DNA from: Anas platyrhynchos | Taxonomy: Eukaryota > Chordata > Aves > Anseriformes > Anatidae | Assembly: GCF_047663525.1 (NCBI RefSeq) | Contig: NC_092602.1 | Coordinates: 7,065,501 to 7,129,500 of the forward strand | DNA: 64,000 nucleotides | Direction: 5' to 3' | Shown here: one piece after another, positions 32,177 through 45,200 of the stretch | How the letters are laid out: each line of letters opens with the position of its first letter | Numbering within the stretch: position 1 is the stretch's first letter | Notes under the pieces: model-generated | Told to the model about the DNA's origin: nothing | The model's input: the letters and a program-made list of their open reading frames with translations, nothing else | Database searches by the model: none | Program-made: the position numbers and the translations under genes

Positions 32177-35100
32177 ATGGGGACACTGTGGGTGCTGAGC
32201 CTGGCCGGGGCGCTGAGCCTGGCCGGGGCGCTGGCGGGTGACAGCGGGGCACCACGAGCGGTGACACCGGCGGCGCTGGACACGGGGAGCACCAGGGAGG
32301 ACCCCATGGGACACGGACAGGGCCTGGACGTGAGTGGGGGCATGAAGGGGGGCGAGGAGGGAGATTTGGGTGCGGGGGGGGTCCTGTCCTTACACCCCTC
32401 ATCCGCTGTGTTATATGGGGAAACTGAGGCAGGGAGGGGATGCGGTACAGCAGCGCGGTGTCACCCACGGGGTGGGTGCTGCCTCTGGGGGGGGGACACA
32501 CACGGCCGGGGACCCCCGTGTGAGCCCCCCCGGCCCTGCCCCGCAGTGCAGGGAGGTGAGGAAGCACAACAGCTCCGAGTGGTGCCGCTTCGTGCGGGGC
32601 AACCCCGACTGCCAGCTGGAGGGCGGCTTCCTCGACTACCTCGGCGGCGTCTTCTGCGTCTTCCCCCCGGGGCTGCTGCCGCTGGCCGTCACCCTCTACG
32701 TAAGGACAGGGACCTGGGGGGCCGTGGGCTGTGCCCCCCATGCCTTGAGGCTGAGCCCTGTCCCCCCCCCCACAGGCCCTGTGGCTCCTCTACCTCTTCG
32801 TCATCCTCGGCGTGACAGCCGAGAAGTTGTGAGTACCCCGAGGGGACGAGGGGACGCCCCCCGAGCTGTGGTGGCCTCGGGTGGTCCCATCAAACGCCCC
32901 CCTGAGACCACCACCACCGCCTCCTTTGTGCCCTCGCAGCTTCTGCCCCAACCTCTCGGCCATCTCCACCAACCTGAAGCTGTCCCACAATGTGGCAGTA
33001 TCCTTGGGACGGGGACCTGGGGGGGGACACATACACACACATGGGGGGGGTCCGGGCCGTGATCCGGGGGCTGCTCCTTGACGGCTCCCCTCCATGGCGT
33101 CACCTTCCTGGCCTTCGGCAACGGGGCGCCCGACGTCTTCAGCGCCGTGGTGGCCTTCTCCGACCCACGGACAGCGGGGCTGGCTGTTGGGGCCGTCTTT
33201 GGTAAGGGTCCCCGTGATGGTGAGGGATGGTGGGGGGGGCCCGTGGGACACCCCCCAGCGCTCCCCTCACCCCGTTGTGTCGACAGGCGCCGGCATTTTT
33301 GTGACCACGGTGGTGGCCGGCGGCATCGCGCTGGTCAAGCCCTTCACGGCCGCCTCCAGGCCCTTCCTCAGGGACGCCATTTTCTACATGGTGGCCGTCT
33401 TCCTCACCTTCCTCGTCCTCTACCTGGGCCGCATCACACTGGGAGAGGCGCTGGGTGAGTGACGGCTGCTTGGGTGGCTTGAGCGTCCCCCAGGGGGGTC
33501 CATAACCCCTTCTCCTTGCCCCCCGCCAGGTTACCTGGGGCTCTACGTCTTCTACGTCTTCGCCGTGGTGCTCTGCACATGGATTCACCGCAGGCAGCGC
33601 GGGGATGGGCTGGCCCCCCCCGGACCCTGGGAGCCAGGTAAGGGCCGCCTTGTGGTGCCATCGGGACCCCCGTGTCCCCCCCTCACCACCCCCTTGCTCT
33701 TCCTCACCCCCCCCAGAGATGCCGACGGATGCTGAGGAGCGGGAGTCCTCGGGCACCAACAGTGGGGACTACGGTAGGTTGGGTTTTGGGGGCGGTTTGG
33801 GGCCATCTCTGCTAGGTCTTGGGGGGGTTCTGTGGTGTGGGGAGCCCCCCCCGGCACACTCAGTCCCCCAACCCCCGCAGGTGAGGAGTACCGGCCCCTG
33901 CTCCCCTACCACGAAACCTCCCTGCACATCCTCGCCAGCGCCCTCAGCCCCTTGGACCAGCGCAAGTGGAGGAGGAAGCCCTGGTACTGGCGGCTCTTCA
34001 AGGTCTTCAAGGTGAGGAGGACGGGGGGGACATGACGTGTGTCACCCCTGGGCTGGGACAGCGTGTTTGGGGACGGGTCACACCCGTGGGATGCCCCACA
34101 GGTCCCTGTGGAGCTGGTGCTGCTGCTCACCGTGCCCGTGGTGGACCCTGACAAGGACGACCTGAACTGGAAGAGACCCCTCAACTGCCTGCACATCGTC
34201 ACCAGCCCCCTGCTCTGCGTCCTCACCCTCAAGTCGGGTGCCTGTAAGAGCCCACGGTGATCCCAGGCTCCCCCCCGTGTCCCCCGAGGAGGGGACACGA
34301 CCGAGCTGGCCACAAAGCCCCAGGCCGGGTAGCTCCATGCTCCCTGTCCCCCATGGGGTCTCCCCCAGCAGGGTGGGGTAGAGGTGGCTTTAGGGACGAG
34401 GCTCAACCCCACACCACCCGCCTGGTGGGATCCTGCCCAGCCTGTGGGGCCGCATTGACATGTTCTCTCCCCACTGCGTGCAGATGGGTTGTACCAGATC
34501 CAGGGCATCTTCCCAGTCTGGGGACTGGTCATGCTGGTTGGCTCTGTCCTGGCCATCATCATCTTCCTCACCACGACTAACGAGGAGCCGCCCAAGTACC
34601 ACTGCGTAAGGTGTCCCCAGCCCCGAACGCACACCAGGGGCCGGAGCAGCTCTGCTGGGAGCTGTGGGACCTGAGCACCTTCCCGGTCCCTGGTGTCCCC
34701 AGGAGGGACACAGCTGGCCAAAAGGGATGCACCCAGTAGCCAGCTTCCCCTCCTCCTGCCAGGTGTTTGCCTTCCTCGGCTTCTTGGCCAGCGCCATGTG
34801 GATCAACGCCGCGGCCACGGAGCTGGTGAACATCCTGCGGACCCTGGGCATCATCTTCCAGCTGAGCAACACGGTGCTGGGCCTGACGCTGCTGGCCTGG
34901 GGCAACAGCATTGGGGGTAAGGGCTCCACAGTGCCCCAGTTGTGTGGCTGGAGCTGCCGGCAGCGAACATGGCCCACTGAACCCCAGCAGGGTGCAGGTG
35001 TCCTCCAGCATCTCCCCCTTCTCCCACCAGACACCTTCTCCGACCTCACCATGGCACGGCAGGGCTACCCCCGCATGGCCTTCTCCGCCTGCTTCGGGGG

Positions 35101-35776
35101 CATCATCTTCAGTATCCTTCGGGCACGCGGTGCTGGGGGTTTGGGTGCTGGGGGGACAGATCGGGGCTGTGCTGGGGCCAGTCCCTGTTCCTGGGGGACC
35201 TGGAGGTGGGCAGGATCCATCCTGGGATGAGGGTCAGGGCTGGTCCCTTGGGGTCTGCTCGAGGGAAGGATGGGAAGAGGCCGTGCGTCCCTGGGGAGCC
35301 TGGGACCAAGCTGAAGCCTCTTGTGTTTGAGGCTTGGGTAGCCTCAGAGGGGCTGGGAGGAAGGGGGACGGTGCTGTCCCCATCCCCGGGGCTGGAGGGG
35401 AAATTGCGTTGCTCCTCCGTCCTGAACCAGCCCCAGACATCCTGGTGGGCGTGGGACTGGGCTGCCTGCTGCAGATGACGAGCAGCCAGCTGGTGGTGAA
35501 GGTAAGGCTGATGGGCACAGCACGGGGAGGGGACCGGCCCCGCCAGGACCCCGCTGCCACCCAGAATCTCTCCGGCAGCTGGAGCCCGACAGCCTCCTGG
35601 TCTGGATCCTGGCCGGAGCCCTGGGGCTGAGCCTGGTCTTCTCCTTCGTGGCGGTGCCGGCGCAGTGCTTCCAGCTGGGCAAGGCGTACGGCGTCTGCCT
35701 CATCCTCTACTACCTGGCCTTCCTCTGTGTGGCCCTGCTGACTGAGTTCAGGGTGATCCGCCTGGCCACCGCCTGA
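32177..35776 (+). CDS. SLC8B1: Mitochondrial sodium/lithium/calcium exchanger NCLX (fifteen coding exons, 582 aa)
   Basis: Coding exons: 32177-32329, 32547-32699, 32776-32828, 32940-32997, 33096-33201, 33287-33454, 33530-33637, 33717-33773, 33881-34011, 34102-34243, 34484-34605, 34763-34916, 35031-35111, 35437-35501 and 35579-35776 (TGA at 35774-35776). Phases close to 582 aa; human is 584. NCLX extrudes Ca from the mitochondrial matrix in exchange for Na or Li across the inner membrane. The two alpha-repeats are clear: GNGAPD (exon 5) and GNSIGD (exons 12/13), each flanked by hydrophobic segments. FCPNLSAIST, VVDPDKDDLNWKRPLNCLH and GYPRMAFSACFGG are also family signatures. The N-terminus is a Leu/Ala-rich presequence (MGTLWVLSLAG). 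Introns 4 and 13 have U12-type donors (GTATCCTT); intron 4 appears to end in AT rather than AG. A polypyrimidine tract with AG just before the ATG suggests an upstream non-coding exon. The gene is head to head with PLBD2 and tail to tail with TPCN1. Confidence 0.95.
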
Positions 35777-36035
35777 CCGCCCGCCCTCCCTGCCCTCGGC
35801 GCCACGGCTCCAGCCTCCGCCTGCTCGTGCGTTTTGAGAAGGGAAAAGGAGGCGCTGGGCAGCAGCCAAGTCCTCGCCCCGCTCTGGTTAACCTCGGTTA
35901 ACTCTGAATATGGACGAGGTGAAAGGCTCAGCCACCCCCGGGCACAAGGGAGCAGGGCAGCCGCAGGGGAGGTTGCTCCTGGGCACCCGCTTCCCGTCCC
36001 CGTCCCCCTCCTGGGGCTGCGTGGGGAAACTGCAA

Positions 36036-36041
36036 AGTAAA
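36036..36041 (+). terminator. SLC8B1: Possible SLC8B1 polyadenylation signal (AGTAAA variant)
   Basis: AGTAAA is a common variant hexamer. It lies ~260 bases after the SLC8B1 stop and is followed by a T/G-rich stretch. No canonical AATAAA was noticed between the stop and this point. Confidence 0.4.
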
Positions 36042-37200
36042 GGCTTGAGTGCAATTTTGGGGCTGGCTGTCGTTGCAGAGGGCAGCGAGCATTCGTAACA
36101 TGGGGGGAAGAGCAAAAGAGGGGTTGAGGTGAGGCGAGGCAGCAGGGCAGAGTGCAAGCGAAGCTGGAAAGCAGCCCACAGGAGGCTGGTTTCTCCTCAT
36201 TTTTTTCTTTTTTTTTTTTTTTAGCAATGTTTTTCAACCTGCCTTTAGGAATACTTCTGCTCCTGAGAGCACAGACAGAGCTGTAGCAAAGGACTTGGTG
36301 CAGAGGTTTCCGTGCACACTGTTAGCCTCTGGCAAAACTAGGTTTAGACACTGTAAGAAGAAAAAAAAAAAAACACAACAAATTAATTGCAATTAAAAAC
36401 CACACAACCTCAACTCGTGGTGCTTGCTGCGAGGGCGCTGGGTGCAGGGCTGGGGGTGCAGCTTCCTCCAGGGCACCCGCGCTGCATTTCCCAACGCCGG
36501 TCACATGCAGCTGCTCGTGCTGCCGGGGGCCTGCTCGTGACGGAGCTGCAGGCACGGGGCTGCGGCCGCCGGCTCTTACGCAGCTCCACGGGCTCGGGGA
36601 GGCAGCGGTTCTGCGGCCCCAGCCGTTAGGGATCACCCCACTTCTGCTCTGCGGGGACACGGGCGGTTGTGCAAGCAGCACGAGTGGCAGCCTGGGTTTG
36701 GGGCAGTTTTGAGGCGCTCCGAGCCCGCTGCTCTTCCCTTCCAGGCTGTGCTCGTTTCTCCTTTTTTTCTGGCTGGATGAGTGCTTTCACAAATATTACG
36801 GCTCCCTGCGCCTGCGGCTCTCGCAGCAGCCACCCCCGGTTTCCGGCCCAAACAGGAGGCAGCAGCCACGCAGGGAGAGGAGCGAGGGCTTCAGGAGCCT
36901 GTGCAGCTCCTCCCGGCCTCGGCTGGTGCATTAAAAAGAAAGCAAAACCAGAGCATGAAAGCAGTACCGTGACAGAGAGGGGAAAAACGGGCAGGGGGAG
37001 AGCTGAGCTCTGAGAGCAATGTCCAGGAAGAAGAATTCAGGGCAGAGCTGCAGGGCAGGGATGTGAAATATGCTCATGTAAGCAGCTGCTGCTGGAGAGG
37101 GAGGGCGGGCACAGCTCCTCTTCAAACAGCGTGGAAATCCACAGCCGAGTCCCTCTCCTGAACCAAGGGGAAGGAGGAAAGAAAGGTGCTGCCTTTACAA
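36042..37200. other. SLC8B1-TPCN1 tail-to-tail intergenic region
   Basis: T and A runs at about 36204-36223 and 36360-36373; otherwise non-repetitive DNA without a gene signature. The two transcripts converge here. Confidence 0.4.
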
Positions 37201-37214
37201 AGCTGAGGATGCTC

Positions 37215-37220
37215 TTTATT
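37215..37220 (-). terminator. TPCN1: Distal TPCN1 polyadenylation signal
   Basis: AATAAA on the minus strand lies ~2.05 kb beyond the TPCN1 stop and would end a long 3' untranslated region. It faces the SLC8B1 end about 1.2 kb away, as expected for tail-to-tail genes. Confidence 0.5.
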
Positions 37221-38840
37221 AGTGTGCTTGAAAAATCTAGAGAACATTTTACAGACGTGTCCATAAAATCATCTTTATAAACAAAATGCCAGCGTACAAA
37301 AATCCTGCCGCGCTTCCTCCCTCGTTCCCTACCGAATGATTGTCTCCGTCGTTAGTCTGTGGGGAAGGGGGGGGGAAGAGGAGGATAAATAGAAGGGGAT
37401 GCCCCGTACTCAAACTTCTTGTCCTTCCAGACAAAGTCCTGCGGAAGAAGTAAACTTCTGTGGCCCTCCTTAGTTTAAAAATAATAATACAGTGAAGGTG
37501 GGGGCGGATCAGCATCTCAGCACAAGACCAGAGAAGCAGCAGCCGAGCCCCAAATCCCAGGACATGAGACCCCATTACTGCAGGGCAGGCAGGGTGTAGC
37601 CTGAAGGTGCAGCTCCTTTCACACCCAGCAAGTGCCCCAAACCCAGAAAATGCCCCAAACCTATCACTGAGGGGTAACGTGGAATTTAAACAAAGCCCCA
37701 GGTGGTTTTGTGACCTTCCCACTGCTCGTTCATCCTGCCCCACACCCCGAGACATCTCCTCCAGCTCCAGTTCTAATCTGGATAAATCTCCCAGGCTGCG
37801 ACTCCACGCAGAGCAACCACAACGCTGTGCTGCTCATTGGCTCGTGGTCACATTTACGGTCTGGAAAGCAGCCCTTTAAGGTCCTTCACGGTTCAGCTCA
37901 GAAGTGATTTCACAGCCAAGCACCCTGAAGTACCCAGAAAGAAAACGGAGCTGCCCCGAGGCACCCAGGGCATTTATCCAGGCAGGAGCAAGGAGCACAG
38001 AGCACTTTGCCTGCTTTTCCAAGTCTCGTCCTTCCCCAGCAAGCTCCCTAGCTGCCCTGGTGGAATCAGTCCTCTCCTTCTGTCCTGTGCTACAGGGTGA
38101 GGCTGTAAGGAAACACCAGGCACATGGCACACAGGGACTGGGCACACATCTCCCACCACCAGGTGCTTCAAAGCCTTCAGAAAGCCTCCCCAGCTCCGTC
38201 TACTCTTCACCTGAAGCTGAGAAGAGGTCAAAAAGCAAGAGTTAAGGGAACCTCCCAGCTTCTAACCCTCAGCACTTTCTGTGGTTAGGGGGTTAAAAAA
38301 AAAAAAAAAAAAAAAGGGGGGCTTAGAGGCAGGTTCTCACCACTTTACAGGTAATGAAACGCGAGGGATGAAGCTACCTGCTGCAATCCCAGCATAAACA
38401 TTTCAGAGCTGGGAAGCGAGCCCTTTTCTTTCCCCTCCCTCAGCTACCAGGTCTCTGGCAGCTCACACTGAGAAACAGACAGGTGAGAAGAAACATCTTT
38501 CACATTCCTGCTCCCTTGGATTCTGGATGTGGAAGAAAAGCTCTTCAGAGAGCTTCCCAAGACCTGACCCCCCTCTCCTTAACCTGAGCTGGCTTTCCCT
38601 TATCCAGACACAATTCAGTGAGCTGCAGACCCTCGCTTCTGGCTCCAGCTGCCACAGGACTGCTCAGGGACAGCTAAATTCGACGTGCAGAGCTGGATCT
38701 GCTACTGGGAGTGCATCTAGCGGTGCTAAAAGGTAGAGGAGAGGCAGCCCGACCTCCAAAAGTGCTGAAATTTCATACCACCCTCCCTTGCTTTGCATAA
38801 CAAGTGGGGGAGAAGAAAAAAAATAATCCACTCCCCTTCT

Positions 38841-38846
38841 TTTATT
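38841..38846 (-). terminator. TPCN1: Proximal TPCN1 polyadenylation signal
   Basis: AATAAA on the minus strand lies ~425 bases beyond the stop codon. Together with the distal site at 37215 it would allow short and long 3' untranslated forms. Confidence 0.35.
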
Positions 38847-39270
38847 CCTAGGTTAACGGTACCCTTTAAGCGAAGCAGACCTTCAAAAAGGGCAAGTTGT
38901 TTTTCCCTCTTTTAAATAGTAAGCAGGTGGCTTAAGCGCATTTCCTCCTGTTAATGGATTACACGTCCCTCTCCCCCAGGTCTGTTAGTGGCAAGACAAA
39001 CAGCAGGCTTGAGCCTGGGAAGCAGCTCGGAGGGAGAAGTCTCTGCTCTGTCTGAGATGCTCTGTGCCGAGCGCGGGCACCACGCTCACTCTGGTTGCAG
39101 TCTTACACAGAGTCCCCGTTTTTTTTTCAGGGGTTCACTGCTTAGGGGAAGAGCTTTGAACCCTAAAGCCAACCAGCACGTGGAACAGACCTATGTACAC
39201 CATCCCGATATATACGCTGTGAAGTAATACTCTAGGTTATTGCATAGAAGGCAGCTCGCGTTAGCTAGGC

Positions 39271-42200
39271 CTAAATGACAGTCTGGGAGCGTTGCCGGAG
39301 GCTCAGGGGCTTCAGAGAGCTGGTGGAAGCAGACGCAGACTCCTGCAGCGGTGCCTGGGATTCCTCTTTCCTGGAGTGCTCCTCATACCACTCCTGCGAG
39401 ACAAGATCAAGACAGAGATCAGTCTTTGCCCCAGAGCACCCCTGATCTGCAAGGACACAGCATTTCTCGGGCAGAGGGGCTCCTTCCAGCTTTTTGCCTA
39501 GCATTTTCTCCAGCAGAGGGGCCCAGCTGTGACAGATACACCAAAGGTCCAAGCAAGAAGCACCGGGCAAGGCTCAGCAGCAGCCGAGCTGAGCTGCCAG
39601 GCCTGACAAACCCCAGCAAGGAAGCATCGTGCTCAGGATGTCCCTCCTTAATGTCCTGGACTCTCATGTTGACACCACAGGGATGTCTGGGGCTTGGAGT
39701 TGCGCCCAGGGTGCTACAGGACGTTACATCCCCCTGTTAGAGGCCAAACAGGACAGGCAGGGAGCTTCAACGTAGATTTCCACCCAGCTGTGTGGCATGT
39801 AATGTGTTTATTTTTGTTAGTGGGACTGAAGACTCACCCACAACCTAGCTGCCCAAGGGATAGAAGGGCAGATTTGAGTGGTTACGAGATTAATTCTTCC
39901 AGTTCTAATCACTGTATTAGTCCATGACCCCAAGCCACAAGGCCTTGCTCACGCTACAGCGGCCAAATTCAAGGCACAAAGTTCCTAACCTCGAAGAACA
40001 CCGGCAGGAATGCCTCAAACAATGCAGCGAATCAGCTGATTTAAGCGTTTCCCATCTTTGTTTGCCTGCTATTGAAAAACAGGCACTTGCAGAGCACTCG
40101 GTCTGACGGACACACCCAAGCTCAAACACAATCACATTCCAGGGGCTTAGCAACTGAGTGTAAGGCGGCCAAGTCCCAGGAACACCACGCATGTGCTCCT
40201 CACAGCTGCCTTAGTGACTGTGGGTTATCCTGGCCATGCTGGAACACCTACACACACACACACAGTTGCTGCCACTCTGCTGATGCACACCAGCACAGCC
40301 GAGTTCCTGAAGCCACCAGGGAGGCTCTCACACACTCTGTGGTTTTAAGAAAGCCTCCAAACACCAAATCTGATGACTCTAAAGCACAATTCATCTTCTG
40401 CTACCACTCTTTTCACGGAGGTGCCAGGGTCTCAGAGGGAGAAGGCCTCCTGTGTTTCAAAGGAGGATTTGTTCTTCCAGGCAGTGTGAAGTGTTCTGCT
40501 AACCACGAGCCTTGCTACTATGTCCAACTCAGCCCCACATACCTGTATCTCCTCCTCATACATCTTCATGCTCAAATCACTCTTGGTCCTGGATCTGCGT
40601 CCCAAAAACGTGGTTGACATTTGCTAAGGAGGAAGAAAAAACAAAGACAACGTTTGTCAGTCACCAGGCAGCTCACAGGAGCAGCCCCTGAGCTTCAGGC
40701 ACCCCTTCTGCAGACACCTATTATCTGCTGGTGAGCCTGGGCTATTCTGGGCTCTTCCTGTTAGCAGAGGAAAAGAGCTGCAGAAGACCAGAGAGCTGAA
40801 TTCTGAATTACTTTCTGCCCACAGGAGTCACCCGAACAGCACTGAGAAAAACAACCCCAGGTCTGGCACCATTCTGTACTCCACCGCAAGGCTGAGGGCA
40901 ACATAACATCCCCCTATGGTTGATCTTCTTCAAAACTCTTTCTGATCAGTACTGCCATGGCCATCATTACCACCACTACTCTGAACTTTGCCCATGTAAA
41001 CAAGAGCTCAACTTTTGACCACCAAGCCAACCAGAGCAAATCAAGGCCCGCAAAGGGACTGGAGCACTTGCATTTGGCAACGCAGATGCAGGAACACAAT
41101 GGCTATTATTAAAACAATCGTTTAAGCTCCTCCCAGATGCGCAAGCCAACAGATCTCAGAGACAAGAGCAGACAGCCAGGTCAGCTCTTTTTTCCTGTTC
41201 TGAGATGAAAACGTAAGCAGTGCCGCAGAGAAAAGGACAGCTGCTCTCTGGAATCGATACAAACGTATTGCTGCATAATGCTTCAGGACTGCCTGGGCCT
41301 AAGTGTGTGATGGCACGGAGAGAGGGGCAGGAGAATCACAAGGCACTGGCTTCCCTGGAGAAAAGTAAATATGCTTTTTCCAGTCTGTTTCCCTCTAGAA
41401 GATAGCAAAAAGGTATGCGCAACCCTGGTGCACCTCCCTCCCCTGAAGCCAAGAACCTGCAGTGAGTTTCCTCTTACCCCATACTTGTCCATCTGCAAAA
41501 CGATTTTCTGCAGCTGAGAAGTTTCGGGGGCGGCTGAACTCCGCTTGTACAGCTCAATTATCCCAACCACTTCCTCCTTGGAGATCTCCTTCTCCAGCAC
41601 AATGCCGTTGTCTTCTGCACAGGCAAGAAAAAGAAGCAGGAAGAAAAGTTACCTGTACTGGAACACGTATGTCCTGGTCCCCCAGCAGGGCAGGGAAGAA
41701 GAAAACTGGTGTGTAGGGCCAGCATCTCTCAGCTTTTAAAACCTCAGGTTCCTCAGGGCCTTAAGGTCTTGTCCCTCTTTGCTCACCTGCAAGTTAACTA
41801 GCAGAACAAATAATCACACACTAATTGCTGCCTTTTGGCCTTCAGCTGCCCAGCGCAGCTCGAGATAAGTGCTAACAAACGCCTTTCACTGCACCATGCA
41901 GAATGGGAGCAGGAGGGATCGCAATGAGAAGTGTTCTGCAGCTAACAACGCCTGGCTCACACTGGCCTGTGCCACACATTTGGATCTCCTGGCACCTAAG
42001 GAAGACGAGGGGCGAATCAAAGCCACTCCTGTGGCTGGGGCCACCACCATGTCTTTCTACAGGGAAGATTCCCTGCATTAAATATATGAAAGTGCAGTAA
42101 CTGTAGCTTCTTCCTGCAGAAAACTGTGAAGAATTACTAAAATTAGCCTGCATAAAGACTGAATAGAAAAGTCTGGGTGTAGATCACCTAAAGGAACAGC

Positions 42201-45200
42201 AGGAGAAGGACTGTAAGAGATTAATGTGTTTATGGCACCTAGATTAGCAGGTCACGAAGTTACAGGCAGCTTCAGCCGCCCAGCTCAGGAGACAAAGGAC
42301 AGTGAGGAAACACGGTGACTCAGAGAGGTGTGATGGGATGGAGAGCCCAGTACAGTCAGCTCTTAAAGGGCACAAAAAGGCACATCCAAAACCAGCACAT
42401 GGTCAGCAGTCTAAGTACAACTGGGAGATGTGGAAAGGACTGGATAGGCAGCTTCCTTTTTCTCTGTGTCATGGCAAGGAATGCTGTTAAATCACCTTTT
42501 TCTTGGTGCCCAAGAGCTGGATGAAACACTTGGAGGGAGACATCCTGATGTGGGTGTGTGAGTGCAAGGGAGTGAAATTGATTTTAAAAGGAGGAAGGAA
42601 AAAAATCACCTTTCTTTCCTGTATGGTCTGAAGATTTTGCTCTGCTATATTATGGCTGTAAGGTTTCCTACGTTTCTTCCACAAAATGTGCACTGATTTG
42701 CTGTCTCTTTGAAACAGCTCAAATAGCTGAAGTTCACCCAAACACACATACACAATATATATATGTGTATGTATGTATCAATACATGGCAGGGCAGGGTG
42801 GGGGAAATGAGGGCAGAGCTGGAAGCCAGACAGAGATATCACACAAAAGCATAAGAATGATTTTAGGAAGTCAGGCTAAAATAAATAAATAAATAAATGC
42901 AATCCAATCTCATTATCTCCTAAGAAGTCAGAGAGAGGAAACACGCTGTGGGTCAGCCAGTCCTTGGTTCTGACCTTCTGAGTCTTGGTTCTTCCGTGTG
43001 TAGTTCATGCGGAAGACAAAAGCCTCCAGGATAAATGCCACGATGATGGTCATCACCACCTGGGAGAGGACACAACAGGAGATAGAGATCAGGAGGCTGC
43101 TGCAGGGACGTTCTGCCCCCCCAGTTCAACAAGAAGCTGAGCTTTTGGGCTGTGCTTCAGCTCCTGCTGCTCCAGGCTCCTCTGTGGAAGAGAGGATGCA
43201 CGTGTCCCACCTCACACATCTACCTGCACGTCGGCTGATGGCAGTGAACAACAAAGGGGACAGAACAAGACTCTGCTGCCCCAGCCCTTACCCTGAGGCC
43301 CAGATTTGTGCAGCACCAGTTTTGTCAATGCCCACAAATTCAAATTCCTGCAAGTGAGGAAGGCTCACATGTTTTTGGAAGACGTTATGCAGAGGAGCAA
43401 AGCTGTCCTCATTTAGGGACAAAAGCTCCCTCTGGAACAGAGGGAAAGCTGTATCCCTTCCCCATCCCCTCAATTTCACATACAAAGCATCTCCAGACAC
43501 CTACCATGGTCACAATGTAGAAGATCATGAAGTAAAGGCGGCTCCAGTGAGTGGTTTGAGACGTTACCCCTTCCTAGAGGAGACAGGGGGAAGAGTCACT
43601 GGTGCATACAAGAAGAATGCTGGCTAAGCAACAAAAAGCAGCATCAATACTATCCACCTCATATTCATGCTAGCCCCAGGGACTGCCTGCACAATATTCA
43701 GTGCTCCAGCTGGTTCTTGCAGCTAACCTGCCCCTGAAGGCAAAAAGCTAGGGTCCTACATGCAAACACACAGAGCACTTAAGGCCCCTGGCTGAACAAA
43801 CCACTGCTGCTAAGAGAACACAGCCTGGACAGCAGGGCGATAAGCTGGAGTACAGCCTGACTTCATTTGTCCAGATTGTGAAACCCAGCCTGAAGGCTGG
43901 TCAAGTTCGATGAGTAAACATGCCTGGTAGCATGTCACAGAGGTCAAATATCACCCCGTGATCAAGAGCAACAAACACCTAACAACAGCAAGTGACTAAT
44001 CCTGCCCTCTCCACACGCCAGGGGAAGAAAGCAGTGATAGAATGAAAAGATCTACCTCATCTGGCAAGAGCCTGTGCTGCTTGGGCAGACAAGGGAGCTG
44101 AGGTTTACTTACCATGATGATGTACCAGTCATTGACAACCGTCAGCTCAAACAGGGTCACTGCAGACGAGGGAGAAAAAATAAAGACAACTGCTTTATCC
44201 AACCATGCTTGTTTTAGAATGAATCTTTAGACAAGGTATTTGACAGACAAAACAGAGGCAAGATGCCAACTTCCAATACAGGCAGCAAATCCAGATGCAG
44301 AATGCAGGCCCTCACCACTGCAATCACTTTGGCATCTTCCCACTTACAACAAAGGGGGTTAAACCCACAGAACCAGGAGCATGGCTTAATCTCTGTTTCT
44401 TAAGAATCAGAAACACACCTAACCCTTTCCATAACAGAGCATGGAGACCTCTGAAATCCCCAGGAGATGAGCACCTCTGCTCATGCATTAAGAAAAGTCA
44501 TGAAGAGTAACCATATTCAAATCAATCTCCACCAGTGGATTTCAAGAAACGTATTAGCATTACTGCTGGCTCTTTAGAAGAACAGTAACCTAAAGACCTC
44601 CTTAAACATCTCTGGAAGCCCGGTCTGATTACCAGTCAAAACAGATTTGCTCGCTTCACACTGGCTTTTAAGAGATGGCTGCTTGCTTTGCAATAAAGCC
44701 AAGACACAATGACTCAGCTGACATTGTCCAAAAAGGAAGAGCAGGATATTGAGTGCCTGAGGTGCACTCGGACGTCTCTCTTACAGTGTCCCAGGCACTG
44801 CAGTCCTGCCACCCAGCTCAGCAGGGACACAGATGCACTAGGGAATAGGCTTTGCTATGGATAAAGCTGCCATTACCAAAGCTGTTCAGAATGTTGTCGA
44901 AGTTGTTGAGATAGTAATAGCCTTCTTCCACAACCGTCTTGTTGCCAATCGTGTGGTTCACCCAGCGGTAGGAATCTGCAACAGTGCTTGTGCTGGTTGG
45001 GGAAACCAGGGCAAAGAATGAGAAGAGAAAATGGAAAAAATCTCAGGATAATAAATACCAAAACACTTAGACGGTGTTGAATTGGGTGGCAGTTTCCAAC
45101 TCTTGGCTAACACTTGCCCCTGTCTTTGAGAGCTAGCCTCTCTCCTTCACAGCTCAGCACAAGCCCAGGGTGTCTGGGTAATAATTCAAGAAACATTAGA

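Larger units (their letters stand above)
37215..39270 (-). other. TPCN1: TPCN1 3' untranslated region
   Basis: About 2 kb of moderate-GC DNA without coding potential lies between the TPCN1 stop and the distal AATAAA. An A run at about 38296-38316 lies inside it. Extent is inferred from the polyadenylation signals. Confidence 0.45.

Noticed and set aside
33081-33082. Alternative AC acceptor for the SLC8B1 U12 intron
   Set aside because: It overlaps the branch site itself and would add 13 bases, breaking frame before the GNGAPD motif.
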